A DNA stretch of 53,820 nt from DAOOOW01 sp035387885 (GTDB lineage Bacteria; Patescibacteriota; Patescibacteriia; UBA2196). The translations under genes and the position numbers were made by a program. The DNA lies in contig DAOOOW010000005.1 in the NCBI GenBank assembly GCA_035387885.1, positions 1-53,820 on the forward strand, given 5' to 3'. Of the stretch, positions 52,589 through 53,820 are shown piece after piece; position 1 is the stretch's first letter; each line of letters opens with the position of its first letter. The notes under the pieces were generated by a model. The model ran no database searches and had not been told where the DNA came from. It saw nothing but the letters and a program-made list of their open reading frames with translations.

Positions 52589-53353
52589 TTATTGCTGTTC
52601 GCTTGCCAGAGCTTCTTTGTAAATTTGCATCAAAGTTTCATCATCAATAGCGCTTAATTCTTCTTCAGAAACTTGACCTTCAGATATTAAAAGTTCGCGT
52701 ACTTCCGCAGCAGTTAAACTATTTAAAGCTTGTAATTGTTCGGCTGTTAATTTTGAAGAACTATTTGCTTCTTCATTAGCCGCATTTTCTGTATTCTCTG
52801 TTGCTAAAGTATTATTAATTAAATTCTCTGTTTCTATATTAGTGGGAATATCAGCTTCCGTGGGAGTTTTGCCTGTCCAATCTCCTCGACAATTGTCTAA
52901 AGTTGGACAAAGTGGATCATGACCGCGCTCAATTTCTGTTTTATCATCGTAACCATCAGAATCTGTATCAGCTAAATAAGGCGAAGTTTCATAAGTATTA
53001 GTTTCCTCATAATCACTCAAACCATCTTTATCTGTGTCTAGATTTTTTTGTTCAGCCATTTGGTCAACGAAATTATCTGTTTGAGGCACAACTGTTGCCT
53101 CGGCTTCAGCCAAATTGTCGCTTTGATAAATACGACTAGATAAACTATAAAAACCATAAGCTAAAGTTCCTATGGCAATTAAAAACAAAAAACTTAAAAT
53201 AAATTTTGGTGAAAAATTTTTGCCCTTATTATTATTTTCATTATATATATTTTTTTTCTGATAATTTTTATTTAAAACATCAAAATCAACCTCACTTTCT
53301 GGGTTGTAATCAAAGTCATTTTCTGTTGGTAATTCAGGCAATGGACTAGTCAT
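52589..53353 (-). CDS. membrane protein with thrombospondin type-3-like calcium repeats
   Basis: 254 residues from the ATG at 53353 (MTSPLPELPTENDFDYNPES...), chosen because AAAGG lies about 8 nt upstream; a TTG start at 53401 would fall inside the palindrome. Membrane segment at about 50-70 (FILSFLFLIAIGTLAYGFYS). Calcium-binding loops follow at about 105-145: DTDKDGLSDYEE, DTDSDGYDDKTEIERGHDPL. The C-terminal part is Glu/Ala-rich and helical (LTAEQLQALNSLTAAEVREL). First gene of the long T4SS cluster, with the operon promoter about 165 bp upstream. Confidence 0.8.
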   Translation of the reverse strand: MTSPLPELPTENDFDYNPESEVDFDVLNKNYQKKNIYNENNNKGKNFSPKFILSFLFLIAIGTLAYGFYSLSSRIYQSDNLAEAEATVVPQTDNFVDQMAEQKNLDTDKDGLSDYEETNTYETSPYLADTDSDGYDDKTEIERGHDPLCPTLDNCRGDWTGKTPTEADIPTNIETENLINNTLATENTENAANEEANSSSKLTAEQLQALNSLTAAEVRELLISEGQVSEEELSAIDDETLMQIYKEALASEQQ

Positions 53354-53390
53354 TAAATTGCCTTTAAATTTATTCTTTAATTTGAATTTA

Positions 53391-53511
53391 TCCAGCACCA
53401 ACTTTTTGCTTACTAGTTATATACAATATACAATTTAATAAATCTTTTTTTATAAAAAATTAATTTATTTTAAATGATAAATAATTCAAAAAGCAAAAAG
53501 TTGGTGCTGGA
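53391..53511 (-). promoter_or_regulatory. long hairpin at the 5' end of the T4SS-cluster transcript
   Basis: Two perfect 21-bp inverted arms, TCCAGCACCAACTTTTTGCTT at 53391-53411 and its complement at 53491-53511, with a 79-nt AT-rich loop. The predicted transcription start (near 53508) lies in the outer arm, so the mRNA would begin with this stem; its inner arm ends 38 nt before the first ATG. Confidence 0.8.
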
Positions 53512-53514
53512 TTT

Positions 53515-53523
53515 ATTATACCA
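53515..53523 (-). promoter_or_regulatory. extended -10 promoter of the T4SS cluster
   Basis: TGGTATAAT on the minus strand (53523-53515), an extended -10 box. No good -35 was found at 17-nt spacing. It is the only clear promoter upstream of the 16-gene cluster. Confidence 0.6.
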
Positions 53524-53820
53524 TAAAACAAAAAAGTGGACTAATATATTTATCCACAGACTCAAGGAGTAAGCACCAAATTCCAAATTCCAAGTTCTAA
53601 ATAAATTATAAGCACTAAATCCTAAATAAATTTCAGCACTTTTGTCATCCCGAGTGACTACTTTGGTTGCTTTAAACCGAGGGATCTGTTTTAGATTCCT
53701 CCACTTCGTCTACCCCATAAATTCCGGGGCTCACTGCGGTCGGAACGACAAAAGAAGGTTTTAAATTTTCTGAATTCTATTCCAAAGTGCAACATTAGGT
53801 TTTTGATTTAAATATTTCAT
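53524..53820. other. repeat-filled intergenic end of the window
   Basis: No gene seen. It holds a DnaA-box-like TTATCCACA at 53550-53558, a family I tract (CACCAAATTCCAAATTCC...) at 53572-53640, and a family A palindromic repeat, GTCATCCCGAG...CGGTCGGAACGAC, at 53644-53750. Confidence 0.6.

Overview
This AT-rich window (roughly two thirds A+T) most likely comes from a Patescibacteria (CPR) genome, probably a Parcubacteria-type lineage. Four things support this: a minimal type IV secretion (T4SS) cluster of the PrgI/VirB4/T4SS-pilin kind common in that group, a DciA-like helicase loader, many starts without Shine-Dalgarno sequences, and small palindromic repeats scattered between and inside genes. 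TGA and TAG are both used as stops (TGA ends the giant gene, TAG ends the O-antigen-ligase-like gene), so a recoded Gracilibacteria-type code is unlikely. No tRNA, rRNA, CRISPR array or transposase was seen.

Layout. 1-10027 (minus) is one giant 3,324-codon gene: a cytoplasmic helix-turn-helix domain, one membrane segment, a collagen-like stretch and about 2,600 residues of tail-fibre-like repeats. Its 847-bp upstream region holds a perfect consensus promoter reading toward it and an opposing promoter plus terminator that would make an antisense RNA of about 100 nt. 10875-11393 is a small membrane protein whose C-terminal motif recurs just beyond the end of the giant gene. 11800-13940 is groES-groEL with a perfect CIRCE operator. 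13973-18379 (minus) carries an O-antigen-ligase-like protein, a nucleotidyltransferase, an unknown 140-aa protein and a DHH-family protein whose catalytic motifs look degraded. 18698-21908 (plus) is infB and rmuC, then a small unknown gene on the minus strand. 22742-26150 (plus) is a UvrD-type helicase fused to a RecB/Cas4-like nuclease domain, followed by dciA. comF and clpC follow on the minus strand.

29894-53353 is one long minus-strand cluster that reads as a cell-surface T4SS operon. It opens with a promoter and a 21-bp-arm hairpin. Then come a calcium-repeat membrane protein, a 1,466-aa Cys-rich secreted protein, two cohesin-domain membrane proteins, a VirB6/TrbL-like channel protein with a C-terminal HExxH metallopeptidase-like motif, several unknowns, PrgI, two VirB4/TraC-type proteins, a VirB8-like candidate, an acidic tail-anchored protein, a T4SS pilin and a beta-propeller protein. 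It closes with a terminator. Two four-helix-bundle (23S rRNA intervening-sequence type) genes, one broken, sit inside it, each flanked by inverted AT-rich repeats. No VirB11, VirD4 or relaxase is visible, so the cluster looks built for surface interaction or uptake rather than conjugation; this is inference.

The most unusual property is the repeats. At least nine families of short palindromic or tandem elements fill the intergenic spaces. Several also sit in frame inside genes (uvrD, the O-antigen-ligase-like gene, the giant fibre gene and a 423-aa T4SS-cluster gene), recalling Rickettsia palindromic elements.
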